Positions 43,487 to 50,487 of a DNA stretch of 50,487 bases are shown in pieces. The DNA is from Schlegelella_A sp036496385. Lineage in GTDB: Bacteria > Pseudomonadota > Gammaproteobacteria > Burkholderiales > Burkholderiaceae_C. The DNA lies in assembly GCA_036496385.1 (NCBI GenBank), contig DASXLD010000010.1:1-50487 (forward strand), written 5' to 3'. Both the position numbers and the translations under genes were made by a program. Below the pieces are notes generated by a model that made no database searches, was not told where the DNA came from, and saw nothing but the letters and a program-made list of their open reading frames with translations. Numbering within the stretch: position 1 is the first letter of the stretch; every line of letters starts with the position of its first letter.

Positions 43487-43495
43487 GGCCGATTC

Positions 43496-44911
43496 ATGCG
43501 CCACCCGCTGCCCTACGCCTACGCCAAGGCCCACACCGTCCTGCTCGAGGACGACGGCGCGCGGATGGTGCTATGGGCGCCCGAGACGGTCGGTCTGCCG
43601 GCGCTCTCCGAGGTGCTGCGCCTGTACGAGGTCGACGCCTTCGAACGCGAGCCGGCCGCGACACTCGCGGGCCGCATCGCCGCGGCCTACGCCGGCGGCG
43701 AATCGAGCGCCGCGGTCGTCATCGGCGAGGTCGAGAGCGCGGTCGACCTGTCGCGGATGATGCAGGAGCTGCCGGCGATCGAGGACCTGCTCGAGGCGAG
43801 CAACGACGCGCCGATCATCCGCATGCTGAATGCACTCCTGACGCAGGCGGCCAAGGACGGCGCGAGCGACATCCACATCGAGCCCTACGAGCGCTCGAGC
43901 TCGGTTCGCTTTCGCGTCGACGGCACGCTGCGCGAGGTCGTGCAGCCCAACCGCGCCCTGCACGCGGCGCTGATCTCGCGCCTGAAGATCATGGCCGAGC
44001 TCGACATCGCCGAGCGACGGCTGCCGCAGGACGGCCGAATTTCGCTCAGGATCGGTGGCCGCGCCGTCGACGTCCGCGTCTCGACGCTGCCGTCGGCGCA
44101 CGGCGAGCGCGCCGTGCTGCGGCTGCTCGACAAGGCCGAATCGAAGTTCACACTCGAAGGCCTCGGCATGAGCGGCGATGTGCTGCGCCGCTTCGACCGC
44201 CTGATCCAGCAGCCGCACGGCATCCTCCTCGTCACCGGCCCGACCGGCTCGGGCAAGACGACGACGCTCTACGCGTCGCTCGGCCGCGTCAACACCGCCG
44301 AGACGAACGTGCTGACGGTCGAGGATCCGGTCGAATACGAGCTCGCCGGCATCGGCCAGACGCAGGTCAACGCCAGGATCGACCTCACCTTCGCGAAGGC
44401 GCTGCGCGCGATCCTGCGCCAGGACCCGGACGTCATCATGATCGGCGAGATCCGCGACTACGAGACCGCGCAGATCGCGATCCAGGCCTCGCTCACCGGC
44501 CACCTCGTGCTCGCCACGGTGCACACCAACGACGCGCCGAGCACGGTGACGCGGATGGTCGACATGGGCGTCGAGCCGTTCCTGCTCTCCTCGAGCCTGA
44601 TCGGCGTCCTCGGCCAGCGCCTGGTGCGAAAGCTCTGCACCGCGTGCCGCAAGGTCGACCAGCGCGGCCACTGGCATCCGGTCGGCTGTGTCCAGTGCGG
44701 CATGACGGGCTACAAGGGCCGCACCGGTGTCTACGAGCTGATGGATGTCGACGACGGCATTCGCGCGCTCATCCACAGTCGCGCCGCCGAGGCGGCGATC
44801 CTCGCCGCCGCGCACGTGGCAGGGCTGAGGTCGATGCGCGAGGACGGCCAGCGGCTGGTCGAGGAGGGCGTCACGTCGGCCGAGGAAGTCATGCGCGTGA
44901 CGCGCGAATGA
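43496..44911 (+). CDS. gspE: Type II secretion ATPase GspE
   Basis: A 471-residue hexameric ATPase driving pseudopilus assembly. Walker A GPTGSGKTT (about 246-254), Asp box DGASDIHIEPY, Walker B IMIGEIRDYETAQIA and the His box LATVHTNDAPSTVTRM are present. The zinc-binding C-terminal element has CTAC and CVQC only 13 residues apart, shorter than the ~30-residue spacing of classical GspE. The N-terminal GspL-binding domain is also compact. Confidence 0.96.
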   Translation: MRHPLPYAYAKAHTVLLEDDGARMVLWAPETVGLPALSEVLRLYEVDAFEREPAATLAGRIAAAYAGGESSAAVVIGEVESAVDLSRMMQELPAIEDLLEASNDAPIIRMLNALLTQAAKDGASDIHIEPYERSSSVRFRVDGTLREVVQPNRALHAALISRLKIMAELDIAERRLPQDGRISLRIGGRAVDVRVSTLPSAHGERAVLRLLDKAESKFTLEGLGMSGDVLRRFDRLIQQPHGILLVTGPTGSGKTTTLYASLGRVNTAETNVLTVEDPVEYELAGIGQTQVNARIDLTFAKALRAILRQDPDVIMIGEIRDYETAQIAIQASLTGHLVLATVHTNDAPSTVTRMVDMGVEPFLLSSSLIGVLGQRLVRKLCTACRKVDQRGHWHPVGCVQCGMTGYKGRTGVYELMDVDDGIRALIHSRAAEAAILAAAHVAGLRSMREDGQRLVEEGVTSAEEVMRVTRE

Positions 44912-44912
44912 G

Positions 44913-45014
44913 ATGAAGCCGCCACGCCTGCTGCTGCGCAGCGACGCTCCACCTCGCGGCGTCCCGGCCGGCCTTCGAGCGGCCCGGCGCCCGGCCGATC
45001 CGGTCTCCTCCTGA
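44913..45014 (+). CDS. Possible 33-residue peptide between gspE and gspF
   Basis: An ATG one base past the gspE stop opens a frame (MKPPRLLLRSDAPPRG...) that ends two bases before the gspF start and exactly fills the gap. It is Arg/Pro-rich, has no recognisable domain and no clear ribosome site. In such G+C-rich sequence a chance open frame this short is common, so I give it little weight. Confidence 0.15.
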   Translation: MKPPRLLLRSDAPPRGVPAGLRAARRPADPVSS

Positions 45015-45015
45015 C

Positions 45016-46230
45016 GTGCCTGCCTACCGCTTCGAGGCGCTCGACGCCGCCGGCAAGTCGCAGAGCGGCTTGGTCGAGGCCGATACGATGCGCGCCGCGC
45101 GGTCGCAACTGCGCGCGCAAGCGCTGGTGCCGCTCGCGGTCACGCAGGTGGCGACGGACGCGAGCGAGAGCGGCGGCTTCAACTTCAGCCGCAAGGTCTT
45201 CAACGCGACCGCGCTCGCCGTCTGGACGCGCCAGCTCGCCGGCCTCGTCGGCTCGGGCCTGCCGCTCGAGCGCGCCCTGACGGCGCTCGCCGACGAGGCC
45301 GAAGACCATCGCCAGCGCGATCTCGTCGCCCATCTGCGCAGCGAGGTCAACGCCGGCGCCCCGTTCGCGCGCGCGCTCGCCACCGCGCCGCGCGAGTTCG
45401 ACGACGTCTATCGCGGCGTCGTCGCCGCCGGCGAGCAGAGCGGCGCGCTCGGCCTCGTCCTCGAGCGCCTGGCCGACGACCTCGAGGCACGCCAGGAGCT
45501 GAAGGGTCGGCTGATCGGCGCGACGCTCTATCCGGCGATCGTGTCGGTGATCGCGGTCATCATCGTGATCTTCCTCGTCACCTATGTCGTGCCGCAGGTG
45601 GCGACGGTGTTCACGAGCACGAAGCGATCGCTGCCGCTGCTGACGATCGCGATGATGGCGTTCAGCGACTTCCTGCGCGGCTGGGGCTGGCTGTTGATCC
45701 TCGCGATCGTCGCCGGTGCCGGCGCGCTCGCCGCGATGCTGCGCAATCCCGCCTTTCGCCAGCGCTTCGACGCCGGCTTTCTCGGCCTGCCGCTGATCGG
45801 CCGGCTCGCGCGCGGCTACAACGCGGCGCGCTTTGCCGGCACGCTGGCGATGCTCGCCGGCGCCGGCGTGCCGATCCTGAAGGCGCTTCAGGCGGCGGCC
45901 GAAACGCTCTCGAACCGCGCCATGCGCGCCGACGCGATGGACGCGCTGGTCCAGGTCCGCGAAGGTGCACCGCTCGCCTCGGCGCTTGCCGGCAAGAAGC
46001 GCTTCCCCGGCATCCTGTCGATGTTCTCGCGCCTCGGCGAGCAGACCGGCCAGCTGCCCGAGATGCTCGACCGCGCCGCCAAGCAGCTCGGCGGCGAAGT
46101 GCAGCGGCGCGCGCTCCAGATGGCGACGATCCTCGAGCCGCTGCTCATCGTCGGCATGGGCGGCGTCGTCATGCTGATCGTGCTCGCGGTCCTGCTGCCG
46201 ATCATCCAGCTCAACAGCTTCGTCAAGTGA
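45016..46230 (+). CDS. gspF: Type II secretion inner-membrane platform protein GspF
   Basis: A 404-residue platform protein with two T2SF domains and three membrane helices (about 170-195, 220-240, 375-400). The N-terminus PAYRFEALDAAGKSQSGLVEAD is canonical. Domain markers include LVGSGLPLERALTAL, YRGVVAAGEQSGALGLVLERLADDLE and LAGAGVPILKALQAA. The start is GTG 45016. Confidence 0.95.
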   Translation: MPAYRFEALDAAGKSQSGLVEADTMRAARSQLRAQALVPLAVTQVATDASESGGFNFSRKVFNATALAVWTRQLAGLVGSGLPLERALTALADEAEDHRQRDLVAHLRSEVNAGAPFARALATAPREFDDVYRGVVAAGEQSGALGLVLERLADDLEARQELKGRLIGATLYPAIVSVIAVIIVIFLVTYVVPQVATVFTSTKRSLPLLTIAMMAFSDFLRGWGWLLILAIVAGAGALAAMLRNPAFRQRFDAGFLGLPLIGRLARGYNAARFAGTLAMLAGAGVPILKALQAAAETLSNRAMRADAMDALVQVREGAPLASALAGKKRFPGILSMFSRLGEQTGQLPEMLDRAAKQLGGEVQRRALQMATILEPLLIVGMGGVVMLIVLAVLLPIIQLNSFVK

Positions 46231-46868
46231 GGCTCTTGGCCGCCGCCGTCGCCGTGCTCTTGCTGGCGTCACCGTGTGCGCGGGCCGCCGATTGGCTGAT
46301 CGTTCCCGGCCAGCGCGCCGGGCCGATCGACGCCGGCGCCGGCGAGGCCCGCCTGATCGAGCTGTTCGGTGCCGGCAACGTGACGCGCGAATCGCTCGAC
46401 GTCGAGCCCGGCGTCGCGCTGCCGGCCACGGTCGTCTTCGCGAGCGACCCGTCGCGCCGGGCCGTCGTCCTCTGGCGCGATCCGGAGACGCGGACGGCGC
46501 CGGAATCGGTGCTGATCCGGGGCGAGCGCACGGTGTGGAAAACCGACAAGGGCATCACCCTCGGAACCCCGCTCGCGACGCTGCGCCGCATCAACGGCAA
46601 GCCGCTGACGTTGACGGGCTTCGGCTGGGATCTCGCCGGCACCGTTCTCGACTGCAACGGCGGCAGCCTCACCGAGCTCGGACACGAAGACCGCACCGGT
46701 CTCGTCGGACGGACCCTGGTGCTTCGCCTCGAGGCCAACCCGGCGCTGCAGGATTCGCCGGCCTATCAACAGACCCTCGGCGATCGGCAGCTCTCGTCCG
46801 AGAGCGACGCGATGCGATCGCTGAACCCGCGCGTATACGAGCTGATCGTCGACATCGCGCCGAAGTGA
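46227..46868 (+). CDS. Exported protein of unknown function, coupled to gspF
   Basis: A 213-residue protein with a signal peptide (1-20, SPCARA before ADWLIVPGQRAGPI). The mature part has paired beta-rich modules: RLIELFGAGNVTRESLDVEPG, VFASDPSRRAVVLWRDPETR and the second GITLGTPLATLRRINGKPLTLTGFGWD. This pattern recurs in bacterial hypothetical proteins that I recognise only as a family of unknown role. GTG 46227 overlaps the gspF stop (GTGA), so it is translated with the secretion operon. It may be a periplasmic accessory or a substrate, which is inference from position only. Confidence 0.75.
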   Translation: MRLLAAAVAVLLLASPCARAADWLIVPGQRAGPIDAGAGEARLIELFGAGNVTRESLDVEPGVALPATVVFASDPSRRAVVLWRDPETRTAPESVLIRGERTVWKTDKGITLGTPLATLRRINGKPLTLTGFGWDLAGTVLDCNGGSLTELGHEDRTGLVGRTLVLRLEANPALQDSPAYQQTLGDRQLSSESDAMRSLNPRVYELIVDIAPK

Positions 46869-46896
46869 GCCGCCCCGCGGCCTCTATGATCGTTCG

Positions 46897-47793
46897 ATGC
46901 CTGCCTCGCTCGCCGGTCAGCTCGTCGTCGCGATCTCGTCGCGGGCCCTGTTCGACTTCGAGGAGGAGAACGAGCACTTCGAGGCCAACGACGACCGCGC
47001 CTACATGCGGCTGCAGCTCGAGCGGATCGACAGCGCGGCCAAGCCCGGAGTCGCGTTCTCGCTGGTGCGAAAGCTCCTCGCCTTCAACGACGCCGCGGCG
47101 CAACGGGTCGAGGTCGTCATCCTGTCGCGCAACGATCCGGTGTCGGGGATGCGCGTCTTCCGCTCGGCGCAGGCGTACGGCATGCCGATCCAGCGCGGCG
47201 TCTTCACGCGCGGCGGAACGCCCTGGCGCTACCTGAGGCCGCTCGCGGCCAACCTGTTTCTCTCCGCCAACGAGGCCGACGTGCGATCCGCGCTCGAAGC
47301 CGGCGTGCCGGCGGCGCGCGTCTTCCCGCGCTCGGCGCGGGCCTCCGACGCGCATCCGCAGGAGGTGCGGATCGCGTTCGACGGCGACGCCGTCCTGTTC
47401 TCCGACGAGGCCGAGCGGGTGTACCAGGAGAGCGGCCTCGATGCCTTCCAGGCGCACGAGCGCGAACAGGCGGAGACGCCACTGGCGGCCGGGCCGTTCC
47501 AGCCGCTGCTGCTCGCCCTGCACCGGCTGCAGAACGAGCCCGCGCACGGCATGCGCATCCGCACCGCGCTCGTCACCGCGCGCAGCGCGCCGGCGCATGA
47601 GCGCGCGATCCGGACGCTGATGGAATGGAAGGTCGAGATCGACGAGGCGATGTTCCTCGGTGGTCTGCAGAAGGGCGAGTTCCTGCGCGAGTTCGAGCCC
47701 GACTTCTTCTTCGACGACCAGACCGGCCACATCGAGAACGCGTCGGTGCACGTCCCCTCGGGGCACGTCGCCTCGGGCATCAGCAACGCCTGA
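46897..47793 (+). CDS. Cytosolic 5'-nucleotidase (NT5C1-like family)
   Basis: A 298-residue protein matching the bacterial 5'-nucleotidase family related to eukaryotic cN-I, hydrolysing nucleoside monophosphates. Visible features are LVVAISSRALFDFEEENEHF (the motif I region), VEVVILSRNDPVSGMRVF, IQRGVFTRGGTPWRYLRPLAANLFLS, VRIAFDGDAVLFSDEAERVY and the C-terminal GGLQKGEFLREFEPDFFFDDQ. No signal peptide is present. It starts 28 bases after the previous gene but has no evident link to secretion. Confidence 0.9.
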   Translation: MPASLAGQLVVAISSRALFDFEEENEHFEANDDRAYMRLQLERIDSAAKPGVAFSLVRKLLAFNDAAAQRVEVVILSRNDPVSGMRVFRSAQAYGMPIQRGVFTRGGTPWRYLRPLAANLFLSANEADVRSALEAGVPAARVFPRSARASDAHPQEVRIAFDGDAVLFSDEAERVYQESGLDAFQAHEREQAETPLAAGPFQPLLLALHRLQNEPAHGMRIRTALVTARSAPAHERAIRTLMEWKVEIDEAMFLGGLQKGEFLREFEPDFFFDDQTGHIENASVHVPSGHVASGISNA

Positions 47794-47898
47794 CTTTCGG
47801 CGGATCGCCATCGCCATCGCCATGGACGCGGTGGCGGCACGCTGCCCTCCGGCAAAAGCGACGCGGCACGCATGCGCGCTGCCGTGCGCGGCCGCGCC

Positions 47899-47927
47899 TT
47901 GACCAAACAAGTGTTTGTCTGTCTAAT
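47899..47927 (+). promoter_or_regulatory. tetR promoter with operator-like palindrome in the spacer
   Basis: TTGACC (47899-47904), a 17-base spacer and TCTAAT (47922-47927) form a strong sigma-70 promoter. The spacer contains the perfect palindrome CAAAC-aagt-GTTTG (47904-47917), a likely operator for the regulator encoded just downstream, placed where binding would block polymerase. Confidence 0.7.
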
Positions 47928-47934
47928 GCGTGGC

Positions 47935-48579
47935 ATGCGATCCGCTCTCCCTGCCGCCGCCGTCACGGCGCGGCCGCGCCCTGCGGTTGCGGCGAGGCGG
48001 GTCTCCAGCCGCCTGCCGCGCCTGCTCGACGAGGCCGCGCACGCCTTTGCGCAGCGCGGCTTCGCCGCGGCTTCGGTGCGCGAGATCGTCGGCCCGGTCG
48101 GCATGCTGCCCGGCTCGCTCTATTGCCACTTCGCGACCAAGGAAGCGCTGCTCGCGGCGGTCTACCGGGAAGGCGTCGAGCGCATCGGGGCCGCCGTCGA
48201 CGCCGCGATCGCGCCGCTCGAAGACCCCTGGCGACGGCTCGAGGCCGCGTGCGTCGCCCACCTCGTCTCGCTGCTCGACCAGACCGACTATTCGCAGGTC
48301 GTCATCCGCGTCCGGCCGAGCGACGCGCCGGCCGCCGAAGCCGAGCTGGTCGCCTTGCGCGATTCGTACGAGAAGCGGTTCTTGCGCCTCGTCGCCGCGC
48401 TGCCGCTCGCGCATCCGACCGACCGGACGATGCTGCGCCTGATGCTGGTCGGCGCCCTCAACTGGAGCCAGACCTGGTACCGCGACGGCGGGGGTGCTTC
48501 GCCCGAGCGGATCGCGCGCCGCTTCGTCGGCATCCTGAAGGCGGGTCTTGCCGCCGGCGCGAAGAAGGAGCACGCATGA
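47935..48579 (+). CDS. TetR-family transcriptional regulator
   Basis: A 214-residue repressor. The N-terminal helix-turn-helix is seen as LLDEAAHAFAQRGFAAASVREI and GMLPGSLYCHFATKEALLAAV. The remainder is an all-helical ligand/dimer domain. The predicted transcription start (about 47934-47935) coincides with ATG 47935, suggesting a leaderless mRNA; in-frame starts further up (47872, 47926) lie upstream of or inside the promoter. Its stop overlaps the B12-binding subunit gene (ATGA), so it very likely controls the mutase operon and itself, probably responding to an acyl-CoA (inference). Confidence 0.9.
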   Translation: MRSALPAAAVTARPRPAVAARRVSSRLPRLLDEAAHAFAQRGFAAASVREIVGPVGMLPGSLYCHFATKEALLAAVYREGVERIGAAVDAAIAPLEDPWRRLEAACVAHLVSLLDQTDYSQVVIRVRPSDAPAAEAELVALRDSYEKRFLRLVAALPLAHPTDRTMLRLMLVGALNWSQTWYRDGGGASPERIARRFVGILKAGLAAGAKKEHA

Positions 48580-49016
48580 GCGACGACAACGATTTCCGGC
48601 CGCGCGTGCTGGTGACCAAGATCGGCCTCGACGGCCACGACCGCGGCAGCCGCATCGTCGCCGCCGCGTGCCGCGACGCCGGCATGGAGGTGATCTACAC
48701 GCCGCCGTGGCAAAGCATCACCGCGGTCGTCAAGCTCGCGCTCGAGGAAGACGTCGACGTGGTCGGCATCTCGTCGCTCGCCACCGACCACCTGATCGTG
48801 CCCAAGCTGATGGCGGCACTCGCCGACGCCGGCCTCGGCGAGGTGCGCGTTGTCGTCGGCGGCATCGTCCCCGATCGCGAGGAGCAGGTGCTGCTCGAGA
48901 GCGGCGTGCGCGAGGTCTTCCACCCCGGCAGCACGATGGACGAGATCACGACCCGCATCCGCAGCTACGCGCGCGAGACCAGGCGCGCCCGCGCCGGCAC
49001 GGAGAAAGCGACATGA
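48576..49016 (+). CDS. Cobalamin-binding small subunit of acyl-CoA mutase
   Basis: A 146-residue Rossmann-like B12 domain as found at the C-terminus of methylmalonyl-CoA mutase. RPRVLVTKIGLDGHDRGS holds the DxHxxG motif (Asp 19, His 21, Gly 24), where His replaces dimethylbenzimidazole as lower cobalt ligand. VVGISSLATDH and VRVVVGGIVPDREEQ line the nucleotide tail pocket. As a stand-alone subunit it resembles IcmB/HcmB-type partners. ATG 48576 overlaps the regulator stop, and its stop overlaps the large subunit start. Confidence 0.93.
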   Translation: MSDDNDFRPRVLVTKIGLDGHDRGSRIVAAACRDAGMEVIYTPPWQSITAVVKLALEEDVDVVGISSLATDHLIVPKLMAALADAGLGEVRVVVGGIVPDREEQVLLESGVREVFHPGSTMDEITTRIRSYARETRRARAGTEKAT

Positions 49017-50487
49017 ACAGGCCGAGAGAGAGCCCCCTCCTCGCCGACGATGGATCGGCGCAAGCGCGCTGGCAGCGCGAGTACCACGACGGCGTCGGCG
49101 TCGAGCACGAGGTCGCCAACGTCTCCGGGATCGCGATCGCGCCGCTCTACACCGCCGCCGACCGGCCACCGGGCCGTGACGACGCGCTCGGCTATCCCGG
49201 CCAGCCCGACTTCACGCGCGGCATCTACGCGACGATGCACCGCGGCCGGACGTGGACGCAGCGCCAGCTCGTCGGCCTCGGCACGCCCGCCGACTACAAC
49301 GAGCGACTGCGAGGCTTGCTCGCGCGCGGCGCGACCGCGGTCTCGCTGATCCCATGCAACTCGGTCTACCGCGGCCTCGACATGGACTCGGTCGACCTCG
49401 AGCTGCTCGGCACCTGCGGTACGGTCGTCGACAACGCCGACCACATGGCGCGCTGCCTCGACGGCGTCGACCTCGCCGCGGTCTCGTGCGCGATGAACGA
49501 CCCGTCGCCGTTCACGCTGCTCGCCTTCATGCTCGTCGCCGCCGAGCGGCGCGGCATCGACTGGAAGACGATCAGCGGCACCTCGAACCAGAGCGACTAC
49601 CTGTCGCACTACGTCGCCAACCACATGTTCTACCGGCTCGCGCTGCCGGGCGCGCGGCGGGTGCTGATGGACCACATCGCCTGGTGCCGCAGCCGCGTGC
49701 CGCGCTGGAATCCGATGTCGGTCGTCGGCCAGCACATGCAGCAGGCCGGCGCGACGCCTGCCGAGGCGATGGCGTTCACGCTCGCGACGGCGGTGCAAAA
49801 CGCCGAGGACTGCATCGCGCGCGGCATGGACCCCGACCAGTTCCTGCCGCGCTTCACCTTCTTCTTCGACATCTCGCTGTCGTTCTTCGAGGAGATCGCC
49901 AAGTTCCGCGCCGGCCGGCGGATCTGGGCGCGGCTCGCCCGCGAACGCCTCGGCGCCAAGGACGAGAAGTCGTGGCGCTTCAAGTTCCATGGCCAGACCT
50001 CGGGTGTCGACCTGACGCGCCAGCAGCCGCTCAACAACATCGCCCGCGTCACCGCGCAGGCGATGGCCGGCATCTTCGGCGGCCTGCAGTCGCTCCACAC
50101 CGACGCCTACGACGAGGCCTACGCGACGCCGGGCGAAGCCGGCGCGCGGATCGCCATCGCGACGCAGAACATCCTGCGCGAGGACGCGCACCTCAGCGAC
50201 GTCATCGATCCGCTCGGCGGCTCGTTCTATGTCGAGTCGCTGACCGACGCGATCGAAGGGAAGATCGTCGCGATCATGAAGACGGTCGACGACGCCGGCG
50301 GCATGTACAAGGCAGTGGAAGACGGGCTCGTGCAGCGCACGATCGGCGCCTCGGCGATGCGCTTCCAGCAGCGCGTCGAGTCGGGCGAGCAGGTGGTGGT
50401 CGGCGTCAACAAGTACCGCGCCGGCCACGAGACGGAGCACCGGCCACCCGTCGAACGCCCCGACGCAGAGGCGATGCGGCGCCACCG
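49013..50487 (+). CDS. Acyl-CoA mutase large subunit (methylmalonyl-CoA mutase-like), 3' end cut off
   Basis: The frame stays open for 491 codons to the window edge; the family's stand-alone large subunits are about 550 residues. The substrate-channel segment PDFTRGIYATMHRGRTWTQR (66-85), the catalytic-type His in GQHMQQAGATPAEAMAFTLA (His 241), SLHTDAYDEAYATP and IDPLGGSFYVESL identify an adenosylcobalamin-dependent carbon-skeleton mutase barrel. Compared from memory with methylmalonyl-CoA mutase, the Tyr after WTxRQ is Leu 86. The carboxylate-binding Arg of the QNDIL...VRN segment is Asn 203. The FDLPT motif is replaced by IPCNSV (113-118). Methylmalonyl-CoA is therefore an unlikely substrate. 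ATG 49013 overlaps the small-subunit stop. Confidence 0.9.
   Translation, partial: MNRPRESPLLADDGSAQARWQREYHDGVGVEHEVANVSGIAIAPLYTAADRPPGRDDALGYPGQPDFTRGIYATMHRGRTWTQRQLVGLGTPADYNERLRGLLARGATAVSLIPCNSVYRGLDMDSVDLELLGTCGTVVDNADHMARCLDGVDLAAVSCAMNDPSPFTLLAFMLVAAERRGIDWKTISGTSNQSDYLSHYVANHMFYRLALPGARRVLMDHIAWCRSRVPRWNPMSVVGQHMQQAGATPAEAMAFTLATAVQNAEDCIARGMDPDQFLPRFTFFFDISLSFFEEIAKFRAGRRIWARLARERLGAKDEKSWRFKFHGQTSGVDLTRQQPLNNIARVTAQAMAGIFGGLQSLHTDAYDEAYATPGEAGARIAIATQNILREDAHLSDVIDPLGGSFYVESLTDAIEGKIVAIMKTVDDAGGMYKAVEDGLVQRTIGASAMRFQQRVESGEQVVVGVNKYRAGHETEHRPPVERPDAEAMRRH

Noticed and set aside
40889..43534. An 881-codon open frame antisense to gspD
   Set aside because: No domain signature, codon pattern mirrors gspD, and it runs across gene boundaries of the secretion operon.
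47806..47824. Short ATCGCC triplicate repeat after the nucleotidase gene
   Set aside because: Only about three units in GC-rich sequence, no associated structure or gene; likely chance.

Overview
The window is a G+C-rich chromosomal segment, densely packed with genes, from a betaproteobacterium. The evidence is the gene content and order: mrcA divergent from pilMNOPQ with aroKB following, a YhfA-type OsmC, Coq7, a beta-type porin, and a general secretion operon ending gspD-E-F. I cannot place it in a genus. No rRNA, tRNA, CRISPR array, transposase, integrase or prophage gene is visible, and no gap between genes exceeds 300 bases.

Left part (1-19496, all minus strand; transcription runs from right to left). 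pilM-N-O-P-Q encodes the inner-membrane platform and secretin of a type IV pilus. It is followed by an unusual Ig-like lipoprotein gene, then aroK and aroB, and a Rho-independent terminator. A second transcript carries the major-pilin-like gene, fimT, pilV, pilW, pilX and a giant pilY1 whose middle is filled by a Gln/Thr-rich block and about 22 short cysteine repeats. A TonB-like protein and the start of gltB (glutamate synthase large subunit) come next.

Centre (19740-34486). mrcA (PBP1A) diverges from pilM. cyaY and lptM-lysA form a tight divergent pair. A complete peptide-type ABC importer operon (dppB, binding protein, dppC, a small lipoprotein, dppD, dppF) is on the minus strand, followed by a porin with its own terminator. 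coq7 (ubiquinone synthesis) converges on an osmC-family gene. Between osmC and ilvA lies a short transcription unit with its own promoter, two hairpins, a C/U-rich loop and an intrinsic terminator. It is either a small RNA or an ilvA leader.

Right part (34504-46868). A type II secretion system: gspC on the minus strand, divergent from gspG-H-I-J-K-L-M-N-D-E-F on the plus strand, nearly all with ATGA/GTGA overlaps. A translationally coupled exported protein of unknown function follows gspF. Two inverted copies of a 53-bp hairpin repeat lie inside the leader-peptide coding regions of gspH and gspK.

Right end (46897-50487). A cytosolic 5'-nucleotidase is followed by a TetR-regulator / B12-binding subunit / acyl-CoA mutase large-subunit operon. 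The regulator gene appears to have a leaderless, self-regulated promoter. The mutase, cut by the window edge, has lost several residues that define methylmalonyl-CoA mutase. It is the best candidate here for an enzyme of undescribed specificity.
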